Source: Acetobacter syzygii
GTDB taxonomy: Bacteria; Pseudomonadota; Alphaproteobacteria; Acetobacterales; Acetobacteraceae
NCBI RefSeq assembly: GCF_000964225.1
Contig: NZ_BAMZ01000016.1
Location: 1 to 64,000 of the forward strand
Reading direction: 5' to 3'
DNA length: 64,000 nt
Shown here: positions 28,791 to 38,218 of the stretch, one piece after another
How positions within the stretch are numbered: position 1 is the stretch's first letter
Layout: each line of letters opens with the position of its first letter
Program-made: the position numbers and the translations under genes
Notes under the pieces: generated by a model
What the model saw: the letters and a program-made list of their open reading frames with translations, nothing else
Database searches by the model: none
Told to the model about the DNA's origin: nothing

Positions 28791-30008
28791 ATGAGCACCA
28801 TGCTAGACGACAAAACCCGGTCCATTGTTTCTGCCTGTGTTCCCGCTCTTGAAGCGCACGGGTTTAGTATAACGCAGGAAATGTATCGCCGACTTTTATC
28901 AAAGCCGGAAATCCGTGATTTATTTAACATGTCACACCAAAAAGATGGTGAGCAACCTAAAGCGCTGGCTCTGGCTGTTTTGGCTTATGCCAAAAATATC
29001 AATAATTTAGGCGCTCTTGGTGGCATGGTGGAACGCATTGCGGAAAAACATGTCGGACTGAATATTTTACCCGAACATTATCCTTTTGTGGGTGAAGCAC
29101 TGCTTGGAGCCATTGCCCATGTGCTGGGAGACGCCGCCACACCCGAAATTATGGAAGCGTGGGGCAAAGCCTACTGGTTTTTAGCGGATGTGCTGATCGG
29201 AAGGGAAAAACAGATTTATCACGCTCATGCCTCCGCTCCGGGCGGATGGGTCGGCTGGCGCAGTTTCACTGTGCGTTCCATTACGGTTGAAAGCAGCACG
29301 GTCAAATCTTTTGAGCTCATTCCCTCCGACCGAAAACCCGTCATGCGGCATCAGCCAGGTCAATATCTCAGTCTCAAGCTGGACATTCCAAACCATGGCT
29401 CCCAGCGGCGTAATTATAGTATTTCCTCTGCTCCAGCAGATGATCATTATCGCCTCAGCATCCGCAAAGCAGAGGGCGGTGTTGTCTCATCATGGTTTCA
29501 TGACACTCTAAAGGAAGGGGATGAACTTGTTGTTTCCGCTCCCGCGGGCGAGTTTGTTTATGATCCGGCACAAGAAACAAAAACCATGTTTATCAGTGCT
29601 GGCATCGGGCTGACGCCATTCGTCTCAGCCTTGGGATTAATTGAAGAAAAGCAAGCAAAGAACCCGATCCGTTTTGTACATGGCACACATGCAGCCGATA
29701 CGCTGGCATTTGGAGCCTATTTGCAGGAACTCGCTACCCAGAATAACGTGCAAACGGATATTTTTTATAGCGCTGGCATCCCGGACCATGCAGCATCTTC
29801 CGCACATCTGGCACACCATGCGGGACGCATTACCCCAGAATGGCTGGCAACACAGATTGAGCCCAACACCGTTTATCGGCTCTGTGGACCTGACCAGTTT
29901 ATGCTGGACATGATTAAAGCTCTAAAAACACAAGGCGTCCCTGCCACTCATATCCGCTATGAATTTTTTGGTTCTGCATCAGATGCGCAATTACTAGCAG
30001 CTGCATAA
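28791..30008 (+). CDS. hmp: flavohemoglobin, nitric oxide dioxygenase
   Basis: The protein oxidises nitric oxide to nitrate with oxygen and NAD(P)H. The globin domain has the proximal His in ERIAEKHVGLNILPEHYPFVGEALL and the distal B10 Tyr in EMYRRLL. The FAD-binding domain has RRNYSISSAP, and the reductase domain has FISAGIGLTPFVSAL and YRLCGPDQFM. Length is about 405 residues, as in E. coli Hmp (396). I start at 28791, where GGA lies eight bases upstream; the ATG at 28800 (MLDDKT) aligns with the E. coli start and is equally possible. Upstream lie NsrR-like sites, and a strong terminator follows. Confidence 0.95.
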   Translation: MSTMLDDKTRSIVSACVPALEAHGFSITQEMYRRLLSKPEIRDLFNMSHQKDGEQPKALALAVLAYAKNINNLGALGGMVERIAEKHVGLNILPEHYPFVGEALLGAIAHVLGDAATPEIMEAWGKAYWFLADVLIGREKQIYHAHASAPGGWVGWRSFTVRSITVESSTVKSFELIPSDRKPVMRHQPGQYLSLKLDIPNHGSQRRNYSISSAPADDHYRLSIRKAEGGVVSSWFHDTLKEGDELVVSAPAGEFVYDPAQETKTMFISAGIGLTPFVSALGLIEEKQAKNPIRFVHGTHAADTLAFGAYLQELATQNNVQTDIFYSAGIPDHAASSAHLAHHAGRITPEWLATQIEPNTVYRLCGPDQFMLDMIKALKTQGVPATHIRYEFFGSASDAQLLAAA

Positions 30009-30038
30009 GTCCAACCATACGCACGATATTGTCGATAC

Positions 30039-30073
30039 ATCTGCGCTCCATTTTTACGGCATGGAGCGCAGAT
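30039..30073. terminator. Rho-independent terminator after hmp
   Basis: Arms 30039-30051 (ATCTGCGCTCCAT) and 30061-30073 are perfectly complementary, with a nine-base loop and a TTTTAT tail. It begins 31 bases after the hmp stop. Confidence 0.85.
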
Positions 30074-30285
30074 TTTATGAAATACACCTAAAATTTATTC
30101 CCATCAGCCCTGCCATATTATAAATAAATATAATAAATGGAAAATTTATAGGGTATTCCGCGTTAGCAATACGCTATTTGCCACATACGTAAAAAGTAAT
30201 TAGATAGCATCCATCGCTCGGTTCCTTATGGGCGAGAGTCACAACAAGAAGACTACAGCCTGCGCATTCAGCAAGGACGTGGAAT

Positions 30286-30519
30286 ATGAGCAAAAATACA
30301 AAAGAATTTTTTGTGTGGGTTCTGGCATTTGTAATAGTTGGTGGAGTAATGTGGGGCGGGTCGATCCTTTTGCACAACTACAGACAAAAACAATGGGACC
30401 AGTTTGTGGTTGATAACCATTGCAAAATTACTGGAACCCAACCGTCAACCGGTTTTTTCTCGCCTGAACAAACTATCTATCAGTGCGATAATACAGGCAT
30501 ATACTATCGTAACAAGTAA
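30286..30519 (+). CDS. small single-pass membrane protein of unknown function
   Basis: The 77-residue protein has a short polar start (MSKNTKEFF), one membrane helix (VWVLAFVIVGGVMWGGSILL) and a polar tail with two cysteines (CKITGTQPS and YQCDNTG) that would face the periplasm if the N-terminus stays inside. An AAGGA ribosome-binding site lies eight bases before the ATG, and a bidirectional hairpin follows the stop. I do not recognise a family. The gap before it (30074-30285) is AT-rich and shows no other gene. Confidence 0.6.
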   Translation: MSKNTKEFFVWVLAFVIVGGVMWGGSILLHNYRQKQWDQFVVDNHCKITGTQPSTGFFSPEQTIYQCDNTGIYYRNK

Positions 30520-30571
30520 ACATCTTATACATTATCATAATCAACCACTCCATATATGAAATAACCATGCA

Positions 30572-30615
30572 TTTTAACGCCATAATGGATGCTCCATACC
30601 ATTATGGCGTTAAAA
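30572..30615. terminator. bidirectional terminator between the small membrane gene and the LysR gene
   Basis: A 17-bp perfect stem (TTTTAACGCCATAATGG at 30572-30588, pairing with 30599-30615) has a ten-base loop and T/A runs on both sides. The right arm includes the stop codon of the convergent LysR gene. Confidence 0.8.
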
Positions 30616-31537
30616 AAGAAGACGCTGCCAACTGCCTTTGTTGCGCACATTCCTCCACCATAAAATCGAGCAATGCCCTTACCGCTGGCATCAGGCCCTT
30701 TCTGGATGGAAAAACCGCATGCACAATACCCGCACGTGGCGTCCAATCAGGCAAAACGCGCGTAAGTCGCCCAGCCTCAACGTCCTTCCACACCATAATT
30801 GTGGGTAACTGTACAACCCCAACACCCATCAGGGCGGCTTCCCGCAAAACAGACATATCATCTGTTGCAAAACGGGGTTGATGGAAAACGGTGGCTATTT
30901 GCCCAATCTTGTTTTCCAGCACCCAGGCATGGTCATTGGGCGTTGTATGAAAATCCAGGCTTGGTAGCCCAGTCAAATCAGCGGGAGAGGGGAGGGGGTA
31001 AGGCAGCAATTCTGGGGCTGCAACCAGGCACTGTGTGCTGGTATCGAGAACCCGCATGACAAGATCTGATGCTTCAAGCGGAGGGAAGCGCACACGTACG
31101 GCAATATCCAACCCGTCTTGCAATATATCAACCCGACGATTTGTGCTTTCCAACTGCAAGGCGACAGAAGGATAACGCTTTACAAAACGTGCAAGAATTG
31201 CGCCGAACTGAAAGTTCAACAACGCAACAGGGCAACTCATTCGAATTGACCCACATGGTTCTGCCTGGAGTTGTGCAATCGATTGTTCCGCCAATTCGGC
31301 TTCAGCCAGCATGGCCTTACAATGCTTGTAAAACCGATGCCCTGCTTCGGTCACCGAAAAATGTCTGGAGGAACGCTGCAACAACCGTGTGTGCAACCGC
31401 GCTTCCAATAAAGCGATGCGTCTGCTTAGCAAAGACTTCTGAACTCCAAGCCCCCGTGCTGCTGACGAAAAGCCTCCATATTCTACAATCTGAACAAAGT
31501 AGTAAAAATCGTTAAGGTCTCTCATCGTCTCATTCAT
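30602..31537 (-). CDS. LysR-family transcriptional regulator
   Basis: The 311-residue protein has the LysR N-terminal winged helix-turn-helix (DFYYFVQIVEYGGFSSAARGLGVQKSLLSRRIALLEARL) and a C-terminal periplasmic-binding-like effector domain beginning near GSIRMSCPVALLNF. Members of this subgroup next to pirin genes often control quinone or electrophile stress genes. It is transcribed divergently from the pirin gene across a 112-base gap containing symmetric elements that begin at its own start codon, which suggests autoregulation and control of the pirin-reductase pair. An ATG four codons in (MRDLND) may be the true start. Confidence 0.9.
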   Translation of the reverse strand: MNETMRDLNDFYYFVQIVEYGGFSSAARGLGVQKSLLSRRIALLEARLHTRLLQRSSRHFSVTEAGHRFYKHCKAMLAEAELAEQSIAQLQAEPCGSIRMSCPVALLNFQFGAILARFVKRYPSVALQLESTNRRVDILQDGLDIAVRVRFPPLEASDLVMRVLDTSTQCLVAAPELLPYPLPSPADLTGLPSLDFHTTPNDHAWVLENKIGQIATVFHQPRFATDDMSVLREAALMGVGVVQLPTIMVWKDVEAGRLTRVLPDWTPRAGIVHAVFPSRKGLMPAVRALLDFMVEECAQQRQLAASSFLTP

Positions 31538-31631
31538 GGAACACAGTGTTTTATTTTTCCACCTGTATAGAACGCTACCTAAATCCTATCTTCAAGGTCA
31601 GCACTAAATGCAATGCGTCCCTTGTGTTCCA
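31537..31631. promoter_or_regulatory. inverted repeats in the LysR-pirin gap
   Basis: TGGAACACA at 31537-31545 is repeated in inverted form as TGTGTTCCA at 31623-31631, next to the pirin ribosome-binding site. The left copy also begins a local palindrome, AACACAGTGTT (31540-31550). Paired sites at both ends of a divergent promoter region are usual for LysR regulators. The assignment to this regulator is inferred. Confidence 0.4.
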
Positions 31632-31649
31632 ATATGAAGGAAAAGACAC

Positions 31650-32519
31650 ATGCAAAAAAAAATCCTTGGCCTTTACGGCAACGACCATGGTCATTGGGTA
31701 GGGAATGGTTTTCCTGTCCGCTCCTTGTTTTCCTATACCACGCTAGGCCAGCACCTCAGTCCTTTTTTGCTGCTTGATTATGCAGGGCCGCACCAGTTCC
31801 AACCCACAGACGAACGCCGTGGTGTTGGGGAACACCCTCATCGCGGGTTTGAGACCGTCACCATTGTTTACGATGGGGAAGTCGAACACCGCGATTCATC
31901 AGGCGGTGGAGGCACCATTGGACCGGGAGATGTACAGTGGATGACGGCCGGCAGCGGAATTGTACATCAGGAATTTCACTCCCCAGCCTATGCCCGAGCT
32001 GGAGGAGCCTTCAGAATGGTTCAGTTGTGGGTCAATCTTCCCGCCAAGGATAAACAAACACCTCCAGCCTACCAAACCCTGCTGGCCAGTACTATTCCCA
32101 CACTTTCCCTACCGGATCATGCTGGATCTTTGCGGGTTATTGCTGGACGCTATACTAATATTGAAGGCCCCGCGCGCGTATTTTCTCCACTCAATGTATG
32201 GGATGTCAGCCTGAATGCGGGTGCATCTGTCTCTTTCACGTTACCAAAAGAGCATAATGCCGCCGTTGTCTCGCTTGAAGGTCGGTTAATCGTCAATGAC
32301 ACGCAGGAACTTGGAAGCGCCCAACTCGTTCTTCTTGACCAAGAGGGAACTAACGTCACTCTTCATGCACGAGCCAAAAGTAGTTTTCTGATCCTGACTG
32401 GAGCCCCCCTGAACGAACCTATTGAAGGGTATGGTCCGTTTGTCATGAATACTCGAGCTGAAATTAGGCAAGCCATAGAAGATTTTAACAACGGGAATTT
32501 TGGCAGCATTCCCGCTTAA
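31650..32519 (+). CDS. pirin family protein
   Basis: The 289-residue bicupin protein has the pirin metal site: His62 and His64 in GEHPHRGFETVT, and His106 and Glu108 in AGSGIVHQEF. The surrounding HRDSSGGGGTIGPGDVQWMTAG is the typical core. Bacterial pirins include quercetin 2,3-dioxygenases and metabolic regulators that bind other enzymes; the role here is not known. A GAAGGAAA ribosome-binding site precedes the start. An FMN-dependent reductase follows after 52 bases, and the LysR gene is divergent. This trio points to handling of quinones or similar redox-active compounds. Confidence 0.92.
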   Translation: MQKKILGLYGNDHGHWVGNGFPVRSLFSYTTLGQHLSPFLLLDYAGPHQFQPTDERRGVGEHPHRGFETVTIVYDGEVEHRDSSGGGGTIGPGDVQWMTAGSGIVHQEFHSPAYARAGGAFRMVQLWVNLPAKDKQTPPAYQTLLASTIPTLSLPDHAGSLRVIAGRYTNIEGPARVFSPLNVWDVSLNAGASVSFTLPKEHNAAVVSLEGRLIVNDTQELGSAQLVLLDQEGTNVTLHARAKSSFLILTGAPLNEPIEGYGPFVMNTRAEIRQAIEDFNNGNFGSIPA

Positions 32520-32571
32520 TGTTCCTCATATGTTCTTTCTGCGTCTATCCTACTCATAAGGAGATCAGAGC

Positions 32572-33141
32572 ATGGCTATTCCCACAAACCTTTCTTTTGT
32601 TACCCTATTAGGGAGCCTACGCCGCAATTCCTATAATGCGGCCATTGCACAAAGCTTGCCTGAATTAGCCCCTGACGATGTTTCCATCACTCCCCTTGGA
32701 AGTATAGGGGATTTTCCTCATTATAATCAGGATTTACAGGACGAGGGTTTTCCCCCGACAGTCGTTGATATGGCTAAGCAGATTCAAGCTGCAGATGGCG
32801 TAATTATTGTAACGCCAGAGTATAATTACTCCATTCCCGGTGTTCTTAAAAATGCCATAGACTGGCTCTCCCGTGTAACGCCGCAACCTTTTTCTAAAAA
32901 ACCTGTTGCCATTCAAACCGCATCTCCCGGCCTTATTGGCGGGGCAAGAGCGCAATACCATTTGCGCCAAAGCCTTGTTTTTCTCGACGCTTATGTTTTG
33001 AACAAACCTGAAGCCATGATTAGTCAGGTTCCCAGTAAGGTTGATTCTCTTACACTCAGCTTAACAGATGTAGGCACGCGTGAATTTCTTAGTCGCCAGA
33101 TTAATGCTCTGGCAGAACTGGCCCGAACAATAGAAAAATGA
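32572..33141 (+). CDS. NAD(P)H-dependent FMN reductase
   Basis: The 189-residue flavodoxin-fold protein matches the ChrR/YieF/NQO type reductases. GSLRRNSYNAAIA binds the FMN phosphate, and TPEYNYSIPGVLKNAIDWLSR is the family signature around the flavin ring. Such enzymes reduce quinones, azo dyes or chromate by two-electron transfer and protect against redox cycling. AAGGAGA ahead of the start is a strong ribosome-binding site. It lies behind pirin and is likely co-transcribed. The 228 bases after it hold a weak ten-bp hairpin without a T run and no gene. Confidence 0.9.
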   Translation: MAIPTNLSFVTLLGSLRRNSYNAAIAQSLPELAPDDVSITPLGSIGDFPHYNQDLQDEGFPPTVVDMAKQIQAADGVIIVTPEYNYSIPGVLKNAIDWLSRVTPQPFSKKPVAIQTASPGLIGGARAQYHLRQSLVFLDAYVLNKPEAMISQVPSKVDSLTLSLTDVGTREFLSRQINALAELARTIEK

Positions 33142-33369
33142 CTTTTTGTTTTTTATCTGCGCCAGACAAATAATTTTATGCGCTCGATTTGAACGCATAA
33201 GCCGGAAACATGAGCAGACAACCTTGAAGGTGAGAGTAATTCGCATTATGGCATAAGGGGAATGCTAGCCATCTGACATACGAAAGCGAGCAACCGTGCC
33301 TGCCGCCTCTCCCACCCACTCTTATATAAGCACCGCAATTTTGCAGGCATGGAATAGTCAAATTTTTTC

Positions 33370-33651
33370 ATGCCTGCCATTGGCAACGGCATGATTGCTT
33401 TGCAAAATTATTCCCTGCGTCTTGTTGCAGCGCTATTGCTCTGGTTAGCTCTCGTGCTCTGGGGGTCCGCCATTGTTAATTACTTTCCGGCTCTTTCTGC
33501 CGTAACAACGCAAGCTTATAGGATTTTAGCCAGCGCCATTGCTCCTGTTGTGCTTGTTAGTGCATTTTGGGTGCATAACCCCCGTAACGCTTTGGGAACC
33601 GGCATAATATTGGTCCTGAGCGGAGGGATTGCATTGGCCATGCAACCATGA
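33370..33651 (+). CDS. small membrane protein in the PepSY operon (possibly DUF3649)
   Basis: The 93-residue protein has three hydrophobic segments (LVAALLLWLALVLWGSAIV, ILASAIAPVVLVSAFWV, GTGIILVLSGGIALAM). It overlaps the next gene by four bases (ATGA). In many proteobacteria a small membrane protein of the DUF3649 kind, a PepSY protein and a DUF3325 protein form an iron-uptake operon, and the size and order here fit. I assign the family by context, not by motif. The start has no clear ribosome-binding site; an ATG seven codons in is possible. Confidence 0.6.
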   Translation: MPAIGNGMIALQNYSLRLVAALLLWLALVLWGSAIVNYFPALSAVTTQAYRILASAIAPVVLVSAFWVHNPRNALGTGIILVLSGGIALAMQP

Positions 33652-35093
33652 CCCCTGCACGACGCGCCAGACTAGCATGGATGCATCGGTGGGCAGGCCT
33701 TGTAACAGGCTGGTTTGCGTTTGCTATTTTTTTTACAGGCACCCTTGCCTTGTTTGATACAGAACTAACGCGCTGGATGCAGCCGGAAACCGCAATAGTT
33801 CCTTATAATTCTCAACTTACGACACAAGCCCTAGAACGCGCGCAACAGCTTTTGTATGAGGCTGACAAAGCTGGGTCCTCTCCATCCTTCCTGCTGTTAC
33901 CAGAACCACGTGACCCTACTTTACGTATTTTACATTACGATGGACACAAATTTGTAGGGCCAATTCTTGATCCCTCAACGGGAAAATCCATTATGGCCAG
34001 GAATACTGAAGGAGGCAGTTTTTTCTTCAATTTTCATTACACGCTGCGTATCCCATCACCGTGGGGTGAACGTGTGGTCGCAGGGATCGCTTTTACGTTT
34101 GCCGCAATTATGCTTTCGGGTATTTTATTACATCTCAAACGCCTGATGCCTGATTATTTTACTCTCAGACTACAGGCATCTCTGCCACGCTGCCTTTTAG
34201 ATCTGCACGTCATTACTGGGAGTGCAATGCTCCCATTCCATATTATGATTGTCTGGACTGGCCTGCTTTTAACTGCGGAGAATGCCCTACCTGTCATACA
34301 GTCTTCCGCCACAGTACCAACAGTTCAGACCACAGTAACAACGGCTCCAGTGCACTGGAGCCCACATGCTTCTTTAGCGCTTATGATACAGAAAGCTCAA
34401 ACATCCCTCGGTCGCCCCCCATCTTATGGGCTTTTTGATGATGAAAAAACAACAATATCAGCAATCAGGCACAATAGTCTGAATGCGAATGATAGCACAG
34501 TAGTATTTAATAGTCTGACAGGTCAATTTTTGATCAAAACTGCACCAGCATCCGATTTGGAAGATATTTATTATGTTATGAGTGGCCTTCATATTAGCCG
34601 CAGTATGGGGGTTTTATTACGATGGATTTGGTTTGTTGGAGGAACTGTATCGACTATTATGATCGCGAGCGGATTGGTGTACTATACTGCAAAACAAAAA
34701 AAACACACTCAACCGACTTTCTGCCTTGTCCAACGCCTTAATATTGCAGTGATGGGTGGACTTGTATGTTCCAGCTTAAGCCTGTTTGCCAGTAACCGGC
34801 TTTTACCCGCTCATTGGCAGGTTAGAAGTTCTGCCGAAATCTGGGTATTTTTTTCTGTTTGGGCGAGTTGTCTTTTGTTATGCCTGATTGCTCCTATACA
34901 AAAAAGCAGACAAATAATCACTTGGGCAATAGGGTTAGCGGGGTTCAGTCTCCCCCCTATTGACTTCATTGCAGTGCCTTTAGCCCAATGGGAAAGCACG
35001 CTTCATCTCACCATTGATGGTTTTTGCGCTTTGGCAGGTTTAATAGCAATGGGTTATATGTATTCTCTTCCGACCTCAAAACATCATGACTGA
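33648..35093 (+). CDS. PepSY-associated membrane protein (probable iron-linked reductase)
   Basis: The 481-residue protein has the PepSY-associated TM layout: RLAWMHRWAGLVTGWFAFAIFFTGTLALFDTELTRW at the N-terminus, a large periplasmic part, PSPWGERVVAGIAFTFAAIMLSGILLHLKR, then DLHVITGSAMLPFHIMIVWTGLLL and further helices at the C-terminus. Repeated His residues in the helices could bind heme. Relatives such as FoxB- or FpvG-like proteins reduce ferric siderophore complexes in the periplasm. It overlaps both neighbours (four and eight bases), forming a tight three-gene unit. No TonB receptor is directly attached. Confidence 0.78.
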   Translation: MTPARRARLAWMHRWAGLVTGWFAFAIFFTGTLALFDTELTRWMQPETAIVPYNSQLTTQALERAQQLLYEADKAGSSPSFLLLPEPRDPTLRILHYDGHKFVGPILDPSTGKSIMARNTEGGSFFFNFHYTLRIPSPWGERVVAGIAFTFAAIMLSGILLHLKRLMPDYFTLRLQASLPRCLLDLHVITGSAMLPFHIMIVWTGLLLTAENALPVIQSSATVPTVQTTVTTAPVHWSPHASLALMIQKAQTSLGRPPSYGLFDDEKTTISAIRHNSLNANDSTVVFNSLTGQFLIKTAPASDLEDIYYVMSGLHISRSMGVLLRWIWFVGGTVSTIMIASGLVYYTAKQKKHTQPTFCLVQRLNIAVMGGLVCSSLSLFASNRLLPAHWQVRSSAEIWVFFSVWASCLLLCLIAPIQKSRQIITWAIGLAGFSLPPIDFIAVPLAQWESTLHLTIDGFCALAGLIAMGYMYSLPTSKHHD

Positions 35094-35388
35094 TTCATTA
35101 CTCCTGAAAATAGAAATTTTGAATTTCACAACATGCCTACTTTGGGCGTGTTGTCTCAGCAATATTTACAAAAAATTTCCGAAAAAAATTCAATACATAA
35201 CAAAAAATTATAATACTTTTTTCAGGCTATTTGCAATTTTTATTTTTCTTTACACAGTAAAAATTCTTTCATTATCTTTTCATGCCCCTGAAATTTCTTT
35301 CTTCATTATGGCATTCTCTATTAACAGTATATTTATTTCTCTAATTTTTGGCTTATATGAACTCTTAAAATCTAAATTTCCAATCTAA
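35086..35388 (+). CDS. small membrane protein in the PepSY operon (possibly DUF3325)
   Basis: The 100-residue protein has about three hydrophobic segments (FTTCLLWACCLSNIY, FFRLFAIFIFLYTVKILSLS, FFIMAFSINSIFISLIFGLY). Its start lies inside the last eight bases of the PepSY gene. Size, place and topology fit the DUF3325 partner of PepSY iron-uptake operons, but the residues are poorly conserved and unusually rich in Phe, Ile and Lys, with AT-rich codons unlike the neighbours. The function is unknown. Confidence 0.55.
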   Translation: MTDSLLLKIEILNFTTCLLWACCLSNIYKKFPKKIQYITKNYNTFFRLFAIFIFLYTVKILSLSFHAPEISFFIMAFSINSIFISLIFGLYELLKSKFPI

Positions 35389-35452
35389 TCTTTCTGCATC
35401 ATTCAGCGCACGACCACGCTTTCATAAAAAAATAGCCAAATGCAGGGCAATA

Positions 35453-35472
35453 TACTATACTCCCCCATAGTA
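35453..35472. promoter_or_regulatory. FrmR operator
   Basis: TACTATACTCCCCCATAGTA is an inverted repeat (TACTAT/ATAGTA) around a run of C. It has the A-tract plus G/C-run layout of CsoR/RcnR/FrmR binding sites and lies 19 bases before the frmR start, where a bound repressor would block frmRA transcription. Confidence 0.7.
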
Positions 35473-35491
35473 CCAAAGGACGATGTACAGA

Positions 35492-35767
35492 ATGCCTCAC
35501 ACCCCAGCAGATAAGAAAAAAGCACTCACACGTTTACGGCGCATTCGTGGGCAATGTGATGCACTTGAAAAAGCATTGGAAGCAGGGGCTGACTGTGGGC
35601 CAGTATTACAGCAGCTTGCGGCAATACGTGGTGCAGTCAATGGTCTTATGTCAGAAGTTATGGGGATGTACCTCCACGAAGAGTTTGGTTCTGCCCCCCA
35701 AATATCCTCAGCGCAACAGGCCAGTATTGATAATATTCTTTCGCTTATACGCACCTACCTCAAGTAA
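35492..35767 (+). CDS. frmR: formaldehyde-responsive repressor, CsoR/RcnR family
   Basis: From ATG 35492 the protein is 91 residues and starts MPHTPADKKKALTRLRRIRGQ, matching FrmR. Pro2 and Cys35, the pair that reacts with formaldehyde in E. coli FrmR, are both present. Residue 60 is Tyr where E. coli has His60, while His62 is nearby, and Cys22 is an extra cysteine. Metal responsiveness may therefore differ. The frame is open three codons earlier, but that start is too close to the AAAGGA ribosome-binding site. The operator lies just upstream and frmA follows 16 bases downstream. Confidence 0.9.
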   Translation: MPHTPADKKKALTRLRRIRGQCDALEKALEAGADCGPVLQQLAAIRGAVNGLMSEVMGMYLHEEFGSAPQISSAQQASIDNILSLIRTYLK

Positions 35768-35771
35768 ATAG

Positions 35772-36893
<1,122 letters not shown>

Positions 36894-36922
36894 AATATAA
36901 CCTATCCTATTGTTCCTACACT

Positions 36923-36954
36923 TACTCTCTCATTGCCAAGACAATGAGAGAGTA
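36923..36954. terminator. Rho-independent terminator after frmA
   Basis: TACTCTCTCATTG (36923-36935) pairs perfectly with 36942-36954 around the loop CCAAGA and is followed by TTTTTA. It lies 29 bases after the frmA stop. Confidence 0.88.
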
Positions 36955-37082
36955 TTTTTAATACTCTACAAAATTCTTGCCTTAGTAAATTGCTACATAA
37001 TTAACTGCCTTGGATGTTCCGCTGATGAACAAGAAGTGCCATAAGTCATAATTACTCTTAACCGGCAGGGGAACGGAACCCG

Positions 37083-38141
37083 GTGTGTGCGGCAAGATAC
37101 TCCATCTTCCTGATTATGTTTGGCTGTTTTTTTGCCACTCAGAACCTTCAGGCTGCACCATATCCCACCAGTTCGGACTTTGCTGACGAACTCTCCAAAA
37201 CCATTCAGGGAACACCTCCTCAGGTTTTTTTTCCTAATGGAGATATCGGGGCACCTTTACGCTCCTCCCCCATAAAAGACCACAGGGTCGCCATCAGTTT
37301 GACTCGGCAGCCAGCACCAGCACCAGCACCAGCACCAGCACCAGAAATGGAGTTAGGTGACACGCAGATACAAGCGGAAATCGACCGTCTTCGGCTACTT
37401 TTTCACAAAAATGTACTTGTGTCGTTTACTCCAACAACAATGCAGAAAAGTGACTGGTTTACACTAGCGCGCCAACAAATCAGCCACTCCGGATACACTC
37501 TTCAGACACCCCAAACTGTAGTAATTGTTGACCGCAACCCTAAGGTGCAGCGTGCCTGCGTTGTAATTATTCAGCCAGATGAGAAACATTGGAGTATTAT
37601 CGGCTGCACACGCATTTCCACAGGCACAATCGGTCGCAAGCATCACTACATCACGCCTGTCGGTATTTTTGCTAACACAGCAGATCGGCTAGGTTATCGC
37701 GCACAAGGCACCAAGAATGAGAATGGCATTATGGGCAATGGTGTCAAAGGGATGCGCGTCTGGGACTTTGGCTGGCAGGTTGCAGAAAAAGGATGGCTGG
37801 CAAGCCGAGAACAAGGCCCCATAAGGCTGGAAATGCACGCAACAGACCCTGTTTTTCTGGAGCGTCAACTCGGTCACATGGCTTCCGCTGGCTGTATTCG
37901 CATTCCGGCATCGTTAAACATTTTTATTGATCAAAACGGCCTTCTGGATGCCGAATATGAGCGCAAAGCGCTAACGGACAAACGTTTTCGGGCTTTACTA
38001 CGCCCGGATAGAACACCTTCCATATTAGCCGGAACAGCCGTTATTGTTGTGGACAGCGCTGCGGCTCCCACAAAACCAGCGCATTATACTGCCTCACCCA
38101 ATCTTGTATCTACCAAAATATCTTCTTCACCTATTCATTAA
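37083..38141 (+). CDS. L,D-transpeptidase (YkuD domain)
   Basis: The protein starts at a GTG with AGGGGA ten bases before it and has a signal peptide (YSIFLIMFGCFFATQNLQAAPY). A proline-alanine linker (about residues 77-87) precedes the catalytic part. The YkuD motif is present as HATDP, then SAGCIRIP with the nucleophilic Cys. Such enzymes form 3-3 cross-links in peptidoglycan or attach proteins to it. The 352-residue length includes a C-terminal tail rich in Ala, Pro and Ser. It stands alone between the frmA terminator and the phosphotransacylase gene, 77 bases away. Confidence 0.85.
   Translation: MCAARYSIFLIMFGCFFATQNLQAAPYPTSSDFADELSKTIQGTPPQVFFPNGDIGAPLRSSPIKDHRVAISLTRQPAPAPAPAPAPEMELGDTQIQAEIDRLRLLFHKNVLVSFTPTTMQKSDWFTLARQQISHSGYTLQTPQTVVIVDRNPKVQRACVVIIQPDEKHWSIIGCTRISTGTIGRKHHYITPVGIFANTADRLGYRAQGTKNENGIMGNGVKGMRVWDFGWQVAEKGWLASREQGPIRLEMHATDPVFLERQLGHMASAGCIRIPASLNIFIDQNGLLDAEYERKALTDKRFRALLRPDRTPSILAGTAVIVVDSAAAPTKPAHYTASPNLVSTKISSSPIH
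37311..37344 (+). repeat. hexanucleotide tandem repeat CCAGCA
   Basis: Five full copies and a partial one of CCAGCA encode a run of Pro-Ala in the linker of the L,D-transpeptidase. The six-base unit keeps the frame when copies are gained or lost, so linker length may vary between strains. Confidence 0.85.
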
Positions 38142-38218
38142 AAAACAACGCTACAAAAAAAATCGCTTTCCAAGCACGTCGTATAACTGGTGGAACACAA
38201 AAGCAGGTCAGACTTCAT

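Noticed and set aside
33176-33200. Ten-bp hairpin after the FMN reductase gene as a terminator
   Set aside because: One mismatch in the stem and no T run on either side; the following bases are GC-containing.
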